Shown: piece after piece, positions 16,530 through 26,120 of the stretch | Position numbering within the stretch: position 1 is the stretch's first letter | Layout of the letters: each line of letters begins with the position of its first letter | Notes under the pieces: generated by a model | The model's database searches: none | Told to the model about the DNA's origin: nothing | What the model saw: the letters and a program-made list of their open reading frames with translations, nothing else | Assembly (NCBI GenBank): GCA_902781315.1 | Contig: CACZIT010000003.1 | Coordinates: forward strand, 108,211 to 172,210 | Direction of reading: 5' to 3' | Length of the DNA stretch: 64,000 nucleotides | Source: an uncultured Prevotellaceae bacterium | GTDB taxonomy: Bacteria; Bacteroidota; Bacteroidia; Bacteroidales; Bacteroidaceae | Position numbers and translations under genes: made by a program

Positions 16530-17402
16530 TCAGGGGGTGACGCCTGTCAGAAGTTGCACGACATACGGGAGTACCGAATCCGAGATGGCGGCAGCGGCAT
16601 CCAGACCGTCGGAAGGAATGTCGATGACATGCGGGAAGGCATGTGACACAAATGTATCTCTCATGAAAGAATACGGCAGCTTGTTGATGAAGAAAGTCCA
16701 GCAACGCTGACGGCTCTCACCCGAGAGATTGTCGAAAAGATGGGTTTCCAACTCGTCGAGCGACCTGGCATTCATGAATACGCGCGGGATGAAGAGCGTG
16801 CTGGGGTTGATGCAAATTCGTCGGTAATCGTGCATTTTGACAGCATACACGGCCCCGAGGCCAATGCCAATGACGAGCATTGGGGAGTGTTCTTGACAGA
16901 GAGAGGCAATGAGCGGCAGGTCATCATCAGGATTATTAGCGAGCGTGGGCGACAACACCAGGCAATTAGGAACTAATTCCTTCAATTCCCAGGCAAGGTC
17001 TCCTGCATCAGTCAGCCCTTTCTCAACCAAGAATAAGACGGGAAGTGCTTTTTCAAAGGAGTGGGGTGACATTGGGCGCAACATCTCCCATGTGGCACGG
17101 GCATTCTGGAGATTCGTGATGGCGGGCTGGAGGGCCGATGGTTGGTCGAGCCATAAGGGATAGCTGTCGATAATGTAGCCGAACACCTCATCATTGCTTC
17201 CACGACTGAGAATATCATCAAGCAGAGCACTGCCAATGGGAAACGTCAGATGCCAGCCTTCGGACTCTATATGCACTCGCGGGAGATTTCCATCCTGGCT
17301 CTTGACCGTGATCTTGAATTGCGCATAAGGGAAAATACCAGTGGCTGGCTCATTGATATTGATGCGCGCCACCTCATTGGAAAAAAATCTTTCTGGCTTC
17401 AT
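16530..17402 (-). CDS. Alpha/beta-hydrolase-like protein lacking the nucleophile serine
   Basis: From the ATG at 17,400-17,402 (MKPERFFSNEV) the protein is 290 residues. Its C-terminal half resembles small esterases of the YqiA/YcfP type: VLFLVEKGLTDAG, then LVIGIGLGAVYA followed by RRICINPS. At the nucleophile elbow, where G-x-S-x-G is expected, the protein has G-I-G-L-G, so the catalytic Ser is Gly and classic hydrolysis is unlikely. It converges with the Nudix gene (23-base gap) and is divergent from the ADP-ribosyltransferase-like gene. The first 100 residues are unassigned. A nine-residue upstream extension is possible, but it runs through the presumed promoter. Confidence 0.6.
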   Translation of the reverse strand: MKPERFFSNEVARININEPATGIFPYAQFKITVKSQDGNLPRVHIESEGWHLTFPIGSALLDDILSRGSNDEVFGYIIDSYPLWLDQPSALQPAITNLQNARATWEMLRPMSPHSFEKALPVLFLVEKGLTDAGDLAWELKELVPNCLVLSPTLANNPDDDLPLIASLCQEHSPMLVIGIGLGAVYAVKMHDYRRICINPSTLFIPRVFMNARSLDELETHLFDNLSGESRQRCWTFFINKLPYSFMRDTFVSHAFPHVIDIPSDGLDAAAAISDSVLPYVVQLLTGVTP

Positions 17403-17506
17403 TGTTTTATATTTATGACTGGTTCTCAATGCAAAGATGTGTTGTTCTTACGATAGAAATATAGAATTTATACCTATAACGGTACGCTTATTCAGAAAAA
17501 TATTAG

Positions 17507-17514
17507 TAATTTTG
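17507..17514 (+). promoter_or_regulatory. Promoter -7 box of the ADP-ribosyltransferase/NADAR cassette
   Basis: TAATTTTG fits TAnnTTTG and lies 32 bases upstream of the first ATG. No clear TTTG was found at -33, which may mean weak or activator-dependent expression. Confidence 0.55.
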
Positions 17515-17546
17515 CGACATCGAAACTACTTATCAACAAAAACACT

Positions 17547-18152
17547 ATGGAAATATTCTATCACGGAACGACTGCCCTGTTCAAGAAGTTTGACACGGCT
17601 CACGCCTTAGAGGGCGACGGAAAGGCTAAGTTCGGCTTCGGCACATACGTGACGGAGTCGTATCGGTCGGCAGCACACTACGCCTTCAACAAGAAGCGAC
17701 CCGAGAGGAAGGACTACTACGTCTACACGCTGGAGATTCCTGACCTGACGTGCGACAACCACCTGCACTCGCTCCGTCCTGTGCACCCTTCCATCGTAGA
17801 GCGCACGGAGCAAAGTCTTGGCGAACAGATTCCCGACGAGGCGAGAGCGGTAGGCAAGCTGTTCCGCAAGTATGTGGGCAACCGCCTGACGGGTAAAACG
17901 GGGACCGTAAAGAAACTGACAGGCAGTGCCGACCTTGAGGCTGAAAAGGCTGCGGCCAAGTTCTTCAGCGAAATCGGACTTGAATACTTCGTGTGGCCAC
18001 AGGCACAGACCAAGCCTGACGGGCTGACAAACCGCGTGGTGCTGAACAACGACAAGATACGCATTACGAGCATTGAAAAGGTGGAGTTGGATTCCGAGAA
18101 GCACCAACTCATTGAGGGAACGGCTGTGGAAGTTGCGCTTGACAGTTTTTAG
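17547..18152 (+). CDS. ADP-ribosyltransferase-like (ART fold) protein, candidate toxin
   Basis: The 201-residue protein starts FYHGTTALFKKFD and then has KFGFGTYVTESYRSAAHYAF. This matches the first two ART motifs (His in an HGT box, then G-x-G-x-Y-x-T with a following helix) as seen in ART domains of phage polyvalent proteins and DUF3990-type enzymes. The third motif near the C-terminus (LTNRVVLNNDKIRITSI) resembles their last strands, though the catalytic Glu/Gln cannot be fixed by eye. It would transfer ADP-ribose from NAD to protein or nucleic acid. It is the first gene of a three-gene cassette, followed after 10 bases by a NADAR gene. Confidence 0.7.
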   Translation: MEIFYHGTTALFKKFDTAHALEGDGKAKFGFGTYVTESYRSAAHYAFNKKRPERKDYYVYTLEIPDLTCDNHLHSLRPVHPSIVERTEQSLGEQIPDEARAVGKLFRKYVGNRLTGKTGTVKKLTGSADLEAEKAAAKFFSEIGLEYFVWPQAQTKPDGLTNRVVLNNDKIRITSIEKVELDSEKHQLIEGTAVEVALDSF

Positions 18153-18162
18153 GCGGCGGAAG

Positions 18163-18759
18163 ATGGAGCAGGAAGCAAGACCGATGAAGGTGTCGGAAAT
18201 GATCAGGACGTACTACCCGGCTTACTACAAGTGGGAGACGTACCCGGCCGACCGATGCGCCTGCATACGCAAGACCACCGACGAATGGGGGGTGCTGCAT
18301 AATATGGCAGCGACGCCACTCAGCGTGGAAGGCGTCAGCTTCAAATGCTGCGAGACGCTCTTCCAACTGATGAAGTTCAAGGAGGAAGAGGTGGTGACCG
18401 ATGTATACAGGCGCAACAACAAGAAATGGGCGCAGCACTGGGAGAAACAGGGGCGGCGGCGCGAGGACTGGGGAATGATGATTGTTGACGCACTGAAATT
18501 CTGCCTGCAGACGAAGTACGAGCAGTCGGAAGCCTTCAGGCAAGAACTGGCGAGAAGCAAGGGGCTCTACATCGTGGAAGACGAAACGGGACGGAAAAGC
18601 ACGTCGTATGGCGTCAGGCGAAACGGCAACTGCTACGAGGGTTCCAACCTGCTGGGACGCCTGCTGATGGAACTGCGCGACGAGGGGCGGCTGACCTATC
18701 AGCTGCCTGCAGACGCGCTGCACTTTGCTGAAATACTGAAAGCGAACGTAACGAAATGA
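18163..18759 (+). CDS. NADAR-family (YbiA-like) protein 1
   Basis: I chose the ATG at 18,163 (MEQEARPMKVSEM), which is 10 bases after the preceding stop with a purine-rich leader. An upstream start inside the previous gene is less likely. The 198-residue protein carries the NADAR pattern: VLHNMAATPLSVEGV, CCETLFQLMKF, then RREDWGMMIVDALKFCLQTK, a LYIVEDE segment and the ending GSNLLGRLLMELRDEG. NADAR proteins bind NAD/ADP-ribose-type ligands, and some remove ADP-ribose from guanine as antitoxins to DarT-like toxins. By position it could neutralise the ART-like protein. Confidence 0.85.
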   Translation: MEQEARPMKVSEMIRTYYPAYYKWETYPADRCACIRKTTDEWGVLHNMAATPLSVEGVSFKCCETLFQLMKFKEEEVVTDVYRRNNKKWAQHWEKQGRRREDWGMMIVDALKFCLQTKYEQSEAFRQELARSKGLYIVEDETGRKSTSYGVRRNGNCYEGSNLLGRLLMELRDEGRLTYQLPADALHFAEILKANVTK

Positions 18760-18789
18760 GATAATAACTGTCGGAAGTTAAAGAGCAGA

Positions 18790-19533
18790 ATGATGAACAG
18801 GCAAGAAATCGTATTAGGACGCGTGGAGTGCTATGAAGCATCGCCGAAGGTGTGGTCGTTCAAGAAGGTCGACGACATCGTACACGGCATGAACCTGAGG
18901 CTGTCGAATATGGTCGGGGGCTTCCCGTTCGAATGTCAGGACACCGTGTGGAAGGACAGCGAGCGGCTCTATCTGTGTGGAGAGTTCTCGAACAACACCG
19001 AGGAGCATCGGCAGATACAGGAGAAACTCTGCTCGGCGAAGAGCGGATATGCCGCCAAGCGATGGGTGAAGACGCCTAACAAGCGGGCGGTGAGGGAGGA
19101 CTTCGCGACGTTCCGACTGGACTGGATGCTCTACTGCGTATGGCAGAAGTGCTTGGGCAACAAGGACTTCCGCGAACTGCTGACGAGTATTCCCGAAGAG
19201 GTGACACTAGTAGAAAACACGACAACCGACAATCAGGGTACTGCCGACATATGGGGCTGCAGGAACAAGGCATTGGTGGCTGAACGGAAAAGGCTGACCG
19301 AAGAAATCACTCGGCAGAACGCTCATCTGGGGAAGAAGGAACTGGAGCGACTGGTGAACATTGAAACGAACAAGGTGGACAGCATCGGCCAATGGCAGGG
19401 GCAGAACAACATCGGCAAAATCCTGATGATATGCCGCAACGCTCTGCTGGCTGGCGCAGCGCCTATGGTTGACTACTACTTGCTGAAGCGTGCCGAGATT
19501 TACATTCTGGGAAAGAAGGCTCTGTTTCCCTGA
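18790..19533 (+). CDS. NADAR-family protein 2, divergent
   Basis: This 247-residue protein also follows the NADAR plan, but with larger insertions: LSNMVGGFPFECQDTVWKDS, LYLCGEFSNN, a basic block KSGYAAKRWVKT, REDFATFRLDWMLYCVWQKC, then LVENTTTDNQGTADIWGCRN and, after a 40-residue insertion, GQNNIGKILMICRN. It keeps the D-x-x-W-G-C-like motif that the first NADAR lacks (which has STSYGV there). The two paralogues are therefore clearly different and may divide the work, with one catalytic and one sensing or binding. It starts 31 bases after gene 1 and the cassette ends at a strong terminator. Confidence 0.8.
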   Translation: MMNRQEIVLGRVECYEASPKVWSFKKVDDIVHGMNLRLSNMVGGFPFECQDTVWKDSERLYLCGEFSNNTEEHRQIQEKLCSAKSGYAAKRWVKTPNKRAVREDFATFRLDWMLYCVWQKCLGNKDFRELLTSIPEEVTLVENTTTDNQGTADIWGCRNKALVAERKRLTEEITRQNAHLGKKELERLVNIETNKVDSIGQWQGQNNIGKILMICRNALLAGAAPMVDYYLLKRAEIYILGKKALFP

Positions 19534-19578
19534 CAAGAGGCAGGCATTTCCTCACCAGGACGGGGAGACAAAGAAAAT

Positions 19579-19620
19579 CATAAGAAGGCCTTTGATAGAG
19601 AAGGCCTTCTTATGTTTTTG
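19579..19620 (+). terminator. Strong intrinsic terminator of the ART/NADAR cassette
   Basis: A perfect 14-base stem (CATAAGAAGGCCTT at 19,579-19,592 with AAGGCCTTCTTATG at 19,601-19,614) and 8-base loop are followed by TTTTTG. It also lies between the cassette and the convergent trpS gene and may work in both directions. Confidence 0.9.
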
Positions 19621-19673
19621 TGTATGGCTAAACGTGCCTGGCGTCTAACTTATAAAAGCTTAACAAACAAGGA

Positions 19674-21559
<1,886 letters not shown>

Positions 21560-21565
21560 GTATAA

Positions 21566-21763
21566 AGGTTCAATGCGACAGAGTCGCGGTTCAATGCGCT
21601 ACGCGCGTTCAAAGTTCAAATGGCCTGTCGGCCGTTCAATGCAGCAGAGCTGCGGTTCAATGCGCTACGCGCGTTCAAAGTTCTTTCTCCACTTCGCTAC
21701 GAAAGCGGCAGAGCCGAGCACAAATGGCCTGTCGGCCGTTCAAGGCGACGGTGTCGCGGTTCG
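21566..21763. repeat. Array of mini-hairpins separated by GTTCAA, part 1
   Basis: About eight short palindromes follow each other, for example GCGACAGAGTCGC, GCGCTACGCGC, ATGGCCTGTCGGCC, GCAGCAGAGCTGC and GCGACGGTGTCGC. They are separated by GGTTCAAT or GTTCAAAGTTCAA, with one larger unit TTCTTTCTCCACTTCG...CGAAAGCGG. The stems differ in sequence while the spacers are constant. This fills the gap between two genes of one operon and must be transcribed. Function unknown. Confidence 0.85.
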
Positions 21764-22387
21764 TTACTCGAATCGGACGACAGCTTTTCGGGTGACACGC
21801 CAACCGGCTCCTTCGCGGGCGGCGGTGCCTTCCTCAACGGTGACGATGTGGCGGGGGAACTGAGCCGTAGGTCCATCGACCCTGCAGACGGGTTTGATGA
21901 ACGTGGAGACGCTGATCATAGCCGTCGCGATGGCGTCGGGGGTGTCGAGCAGGATGAACGTGCCGCTCTGTTTGTCGGCAGTGGTGAGCTGGTAGATGCT
22001 CTTGCCAATCTGCTCGCTTTCGGTGGCCTGCACGAACAAGCCATCGGCTGTGGGAGCAGGCAGGAACAGTACGGCCGTTTCCACGTGCGAGGGGGCAGGT
22101 GCTGCGACGGGTGACGAAAGGGGGGCTGCCGTCGCTGCGATGGAATCGACCGACATCGTGATCTCGACGGGCTGTTCCTGCTCATCAGCACTCGCCGCTG
22201 TTGCTTCAGGAGAATCCATCACGGCCGATGCTGCCTTGTTGCGCTGGGAAATGAGGTCTTCCTCCAGTTCGGCGATGCGGGCCTCCATACGACGGCACTT
22301 GCGTTCCAAGTGCTCGAGGCGCTGGAAGAGTTCCTGAAGGTCCTGCTGAGGGACGTCGTCGTCGCGTTTGTTATTGAAAAGTCCCAT
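21764..22387 (-). CDS. Coiled-coil protein of the tubulin/actin-like operon
   Basis: From the ATG at 22,385-22,387 (MGLFNNKRDDDVPQQD) the protein is 207 residues. A longer start nine codons upstream would begin inside the hairpin array. Residues about 10-50 form a coiled coil (LQELFQRLEHLERKCRRMEARIA in two heptad runs). A disordered Ala/Pro stretch follows, then a C-terminal globular part (GLFVQATESEQIGKSIYQLTT, TFILLDTPDA). No family was recognised. Its place between the actin/Hsp70-like and zinc-ribbon genes suggests an adaptor. Confidence 0.75.
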   Translation of the reverse strand: MGLFNNKRDDDVPQQDLQELFQRLEHLERKCRRMEARIAELEEDLISQRNKAASAVMDSPEATAASADEQEQPVEITMSVDSIAATAAPLSSPVAAPAPSHVETAVLFLPAPTADGLFVQATESEQIGKSIYQLTTADKQSGTFILLDTPDAIATAMISVSTFIKPVCRVDGPTAQFPRHIVTVEEGTAAREGAGWRVTRKAVVRFE

Positions 22388-22388
22388 A

Positions 22389-22492
22389 TAATAGGCGCCT
22401 GCGGCGCGGTTCAATGTTCAAAGTTCAAGGCGCCTGCGGCGCGGGTTAAGGTTCAAAGTTCAAGGCGCCTGCGGCGCGGGTTAAGGTTCAAT
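22389..22492. repeat. Array of mini-hairpins separated by GTTCAA, part 2
   Basis: Three copies of GGCGCCTGCGGCGC are spaced by GGTTCAATGTTCAAAGTTCAA or GGGTTAAGGTTCAAAGTTCAA. They belong to the same unusual family as the array at 21,566-21,763, but with one stem repeated rather than varied. The array occupies the gap between the actin/Hsp70-like and coiled-coil genes. Confidence 0.85.
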
Positions 22493-22505
22493 GAGGACTG
22501 GCTCC

Positions 22506-25500
22506 CTACAGATTCTCGATGAGGTTGTCGCGGATGCTGCCAATGATGGGATAGAAGAACACAGTGTCCTCGATGGGATCGCTGCCGTTCTTGTCGTCGG
22601 CATTCTTGTTGACGAAGGCCCAGCCGTTGAGCAGATGGTGCTCAAGGTCCTTGTTGACGAGTTCCTTGAAACGGAGGAGCGACTTGTTGTCGACAAGGAA
22701 TCGGTCGACGACGTGAATCTCGTCGCACAGGCGGCAGAAGAAGTCGTTGTACTGACGCACGGCATCTACGAGCTGCTGGCGCGTCTCGGCCGAGGCCATA
22801 TCGTCATAGGTGAGCTTTTCGGTGGAAATCATCGAGAAGTTGTATTTCAGCGGTGTATCGAAATCGTCGAGCATCTTGTTGAGACGCTCCACGCTGACAC
22901 AGCCCGTATCGTCGCGCACCTGCATAAGGGCACCGCGACAGGTGATTTGCTTGGGTTCCTTGCGTTCCATGACGACCGAAAATCCGTCGACGTCGTACTT
23001 CTCGCCATAGACGCGTTCGAAGACGGCCTGCGAGATGAGGTCGAGGTCGCGGTTGGAGCCCACGATGTCGAGCACCTTCGAGCCGGTGCCACTGAACATA
23101 ATGGAGCGTGGCTTGGCCAGTCGGCGCTGCTTCATCATCGATGCCACATAATAGATTAAGGTGACATAGAAGTAGATGAAGATAATTTTGCGCTGCGGGT
23201 CTTCGTTGAGTCGCTGGTTGTAGGAGAACACGTCGTTGCCGCCCACCACTTTATTGTTCTGCACGGAGAAGAGGAAGGCGTTGATGTCTTCGCTCTTGCG
23301 CTTGGCCGTGATGTCGTCAAGAATACCATTGAGTTCGCCGTAACGCTCGTCGTCGCCGTCGAAAAGGCGTTTGAAGTAGTCGACATACTTCACGAGCATG
23401 GGGTTGGAGTCGCCGTGGGGCACTTCCGAGAAGCCGTCGCCGAAGAGCACGTTGGCGGCAAAGCGGAACGAGGTGAGGATGGCGGGCTGCTTGGCACCCG
23501 ACTCGAACACCACGACGTCGCTGGAGCCGCCGCCGATGTCGATGCTGGCCACATTGGAGGCAGAGCCGCGGAACTGGCTCGACGACTTATAGAAGTAGTA
23601 GGGAGCCACCGACTCGGGCATCTGGATGAGGTTCTGGTCAGTGGCGGGAATGCCGAACACTTCCTCGAACGTCTTCGCCCACATCTCGCCCATCTTTCGG
23701 ACGTTGCCCACCTTCATGGCAAGGGGATAGAACCAGACGAGGCGTGTCTTGGTGATGTCGCCGTTTTCGAGCAACACCTTGGCCCGCATCAGCAGGGCGA
23801 GTTCGGTGAGGTAGGCGCGCACGCGCTTCGACGTGGCCATCTCGGTTGACCACTTCAGATTTGGTACGATGCGATTGCCGTAGCCGATGCTCTCCTTTTC
23901 GTAGATGAACGGGATGTTGGCATCGGCAAGTGCGAGGATGGCATCGACGTTCTCGGCATCGAGCCGCTCAGCTTCGCTGATGACGGTGCGCTGCGGGAAT
24001 CCGTAGTCCTCGCCGATGGTCTTGGGCAGGAACTCCTGCTTGAGGATAACGTCGTAGAGCACCTGCTCGCCGTTGTAGAGCGTAGCCAGGAGTCGCTGCG
24101 TGGCGGCAGAACTGAGGTGGAGCGGTTCGGGCATCTCGCTGCCCTTCATACACTCGAGGTGGGTGTTGGTGGTACCGAAGTCCACGGAGAACGTGAAGGC
24201 GTCGTGGCCGGGGATGTGGGCAGCCCAGCGCGGACAAATCATGCCTTCGGCAGCTCGGTTGCCGCGGTCGTCGGTGAGGGTGACGCCGATATAGTCGAAG
24301 TCGCCCGAGAGCTTATAGTATTGCGAGCCGACACGCTTCTCCGACTTCAGGCTGCGCTCGCGCACGACAACACTGTCGCCAGCGAGCTGCTGCTGATAGC
24401 CGTTGCGGAAGAAGGAGAGCGAGAGGCTGTAGTTCTGGAGCATGCCCAGAGCGCGGTCGACGAGCTGCACGGAGTACTGGTTGGCCTGGGGTGTGCGCAC
24501 GAAGGGGAAAACGCTCAGCGCGAAGGGCACGGTGAGGAAATGGCCGCGGTTGTTGGCCTCATCGTAACGCAGGTCGTTGTTGAGGGCAGCCACGTAGTTG
24601 CGCTCCAGCGTGATGAATTTTCCCTGCTTCTGCACGGGTATGCGCAGGATGGCTCGCACGGTCTCGGTGGCGCCGTTCTGCGTGTGTATGAGTTCAAACT
24701 TAGGTTTGCCGGCGATGGTGCCCCAGAGGTCGCTGACGTTGAAGTACTTGAAGAACAGGGGCTTCAGCGGCAGGAGGAAGTCGCAGTCGTCAGTATCGCG
24801 AGAGCCGACGGTGAGATTGCCGTCGAAGAAGCAGTCGCGGTCGAGGGTGTAGTCGAGCTTGATAAGTGTGGGCTGGAAGAAGTCGTCGTCGGTGAGCCAG
24901 GGATATTCGTGGCTGGTGGCCGGCAGGACGCGCTTCTCGGGCGGCAACTGATAGTCCTCGGGACGTATGACGGTGGCGTCGGTCCAGGGCGAGGTGATGT
25001 ATTTGAACGGATCTGTCAGCGGAGCATTCAGATGGTTCTGCAGCACGAGCGGCAGCAGCGGTCCGCAGTCGTCGCGCGAGGGAACAATCTTGAAATCGCT
25101 CTCCTGGATGGCCTTCTGCACGTCCTCGGCACGGGCCTGATAGAAAGGCACGCCGAGTGCCTGGATGCCCTCGTCCATCTTGGTGAACGTGGTGTCGAGG
25201 AAGGTCTTGGCACGCTCGATGCCCTCGTAGTCGTAGGCGGCTGGATTGCCCACCTCCTTGAGGATTTCGTTCTGCAGCGTGGCGGGCAGCAGCGGCAGCG
25301 AGGTGATGAGATAACTGTTCACCTCACCGCAGCACTTCTTCAGGTCGGGATAGGCCGTGAAGAGGGCGTAGATGTATTTCACGAACTTCTGGTCGCGCTC
25401 GTGAAGGGGACGCCAGAGGTCGAAGAGGTTCACGTTCTGCTCGACGGGTATGGGGAAGCGCCCTTCGCGGGCGTTGGGCGTCGCCATGAAAAGGGTGACG

Positions 25501-25979
25501 GGCGACGTGGAGCCGACGACCTGGTTGCCATAGACGAGGAAATAAAGGCGGTCCATACGATCGAAGTTGAATGCCTCTTTGTCCTGGTCGAGGAACATCT
25601 CGATGGTCTCACCGAGCAGGTGGTGCTGAGGCGAATCCTTCAGCATCTGCAGCTGGGTGTCGCGGTTCCACTCGACGATGCGCAGCTGGTTGCGCAGTTC
25701 GGCGTAGTTGAAGAACAGCTGGGCCACGTCCAAGGCGTTGGCAACGAGTTTCTCGTCCATGGCCTCTCCGTGCAGGTTGGCATGAGTGGAGAGGCGCTTG
25801 AAGGCGTTCTTCACGAGGTCCATCTGGGCAAAGGGCGACGGGATGGCCGTACGTGGCTGCTGCGAGAGTCCGCCGTTGGGATCCTCGATCATCTCTATTT
25901 CGTCGGCGTTGTACTGACTGGTCAGCGGTATCCATCCCTCGCCAGCAGTCTTGTTGTTGTAGGATAATATCTTGCTCAT
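22506..25979 (-). CDS. Large actin/Hsp70-fold ATPase-like protein, 1,157 aa
   Basis: The C-terminal half has the actin/Hsp70/hexokinase nucleotide fold: phosphate-1 loop FSVDFGTTNTH (residues 597-607), phosphate-2 loop ASIDIGGGSSDVVVF (811-825) and an adenosine motif IMFSGTGSK (960-968). The first 590 residues are a large, unassigned N-terminal region. SrfB of enterobacteria is the nearest architectural parallel that I can think of. The motifs are intact, so ATP binding is likely. It sits directly downstream of the tubulin-like gene (about 140 bases) in a conserved-looking operon with membrane and lipoprotein genes. I infer a role as motor, chaperone or filament in a membrane-linked complex. 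Confidence 0.8.
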   Translation of the reverse strand: MSKILSYNNKTAGEGWIPLTSQYNADEIEMIEDPNGGLSQQPRTAIPSPFAQMDLVKNAFKRLSTHANLHGEAMDEKLVANALDVAQLFFNYAELRNQLRIVEWNRDTQLQMLKDSPQHHLLGETIEMFLDQDKEAFNFDRMDRLYFLVYGNQVVGSTSPVTLFMATPNAREGRFPIPVEQNVNLFDLWRPLHERDQKFVKYIYALFTAYPDLKKCCGEVNSYLITSLPLLPATLQNEILKEVGNPAAYDYEGIERAKTFLDTTFTKMDEGIQALGVPFYQARAEDVQKAIQESDFKIVPSRDDCGPLLPLVLQNHLNAPLTDPFKYITSPWTDATVIRPEDYQLPPEKRVLPATSHEYPWLTDDDFFQPTLIKLDYTLDRDCFFDGNLTVGSRDTDDCDFLLPLKPLFFKYFNVSDLWGTIAGKPKFELIHTQNGATETVRAILRIPVQKQGKFITLERNYVAALNNDLRYDEANNRGHFLTVPFALSVFPFVRTPQANQYSVQLVDRALGMLQNYSLSLSFFRNGYQQQLAGDSVVVRERSLKSEKRVGSQYYKLSGDFDYIGVTLTDDRGNRAAEGMICPRWAAHIPGHDAFTFSVDFGTTNTHLECMKGSEMPEPLHLSSAATQRLLATLYNGEQVLYDVILKQEFLPKTIGEDYGFPQRTVISEAERLDAENVDAILALADANIPFIYEKESIGYGNRIVPNLKWSTEMATSKRVRAYLTELALLMRAKVLLENGDITKTRLVWFYPLAMKVGNVRKMGEMWAKTFEEVFGIPATDQNLIQMPESVAPYYFYKSSSQFRGSASNVASIDIGGGSSDVVVFESGAKQPAILTSFRFAANVLFGDGFSEVPHGDSNPMLVKYVDYFKRLFDGDDERYGELNGILDDITAKRKSEDINAFLFSVQNNKVVGGNDVFSYNQRLNEDPQRKIIFIYFYVTLIYYVASMMKQRRLAKPRSIMFSGTGSKVLDIVGSNRDLDLISQAVFERVYGEKYDVDGFSVVMERKEPKQITCRGALMQVRDDTGCVSVERLNKMLDDFDTPLKYNFSMISTEKLTYDDMASAETRQQLVDAVRQYNDFFCRLCDEIHVVDRFLVDNKSLLRFKELVNKDLEHHLLNGWAFVNKNADDKNGSDPIEDTVFFYPIIGSIRDNLIENL

Positions 25980-25983
25980 AACT

Positions 25984-26112
25984 GGAGACCCACCCCCTGC
26001 CCCTCCCTAAAGGGCGGGGAGTAGTATGATTTTGTTTTATCTGTTTCTATTATTTCTATTTCTCTTTCAGGAAGACTTATTACTCCCCACCCTATAGAGG
26101 AAGGGACACAAG
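25984..26112. repeat. GC-rich palindromic element with terminal inverted repeats
   Basis: The left end GGAGACCCACCCCCTGCCCC followed by TCCCTAAAGGGCGGGGAG, and the right end TTATTACTCCCCACCCT with a closing GGAAGGG, flank about 60 AT-rich bases. The ends closely resemble the element inside the U32 gene at 37,956-38,064. It lies between the tubulin-like and actin-like genes. Confidence 0.7.
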
Positions 26113-26120
26113 TTCAGTTT

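Noticed and set aside
21566-22492. CRISPR array
   Set aside because: Repeats are short palindromes with constant spacers rather than constant repeats with unique spacers, and no cas gene is near.
24117-25967. Plus-strand open frame over the actin/Hsp70-like gene
   Set aside because: It is an antisense shadow with no motif. The nucleotide-binding motifs lie on the minus strand.
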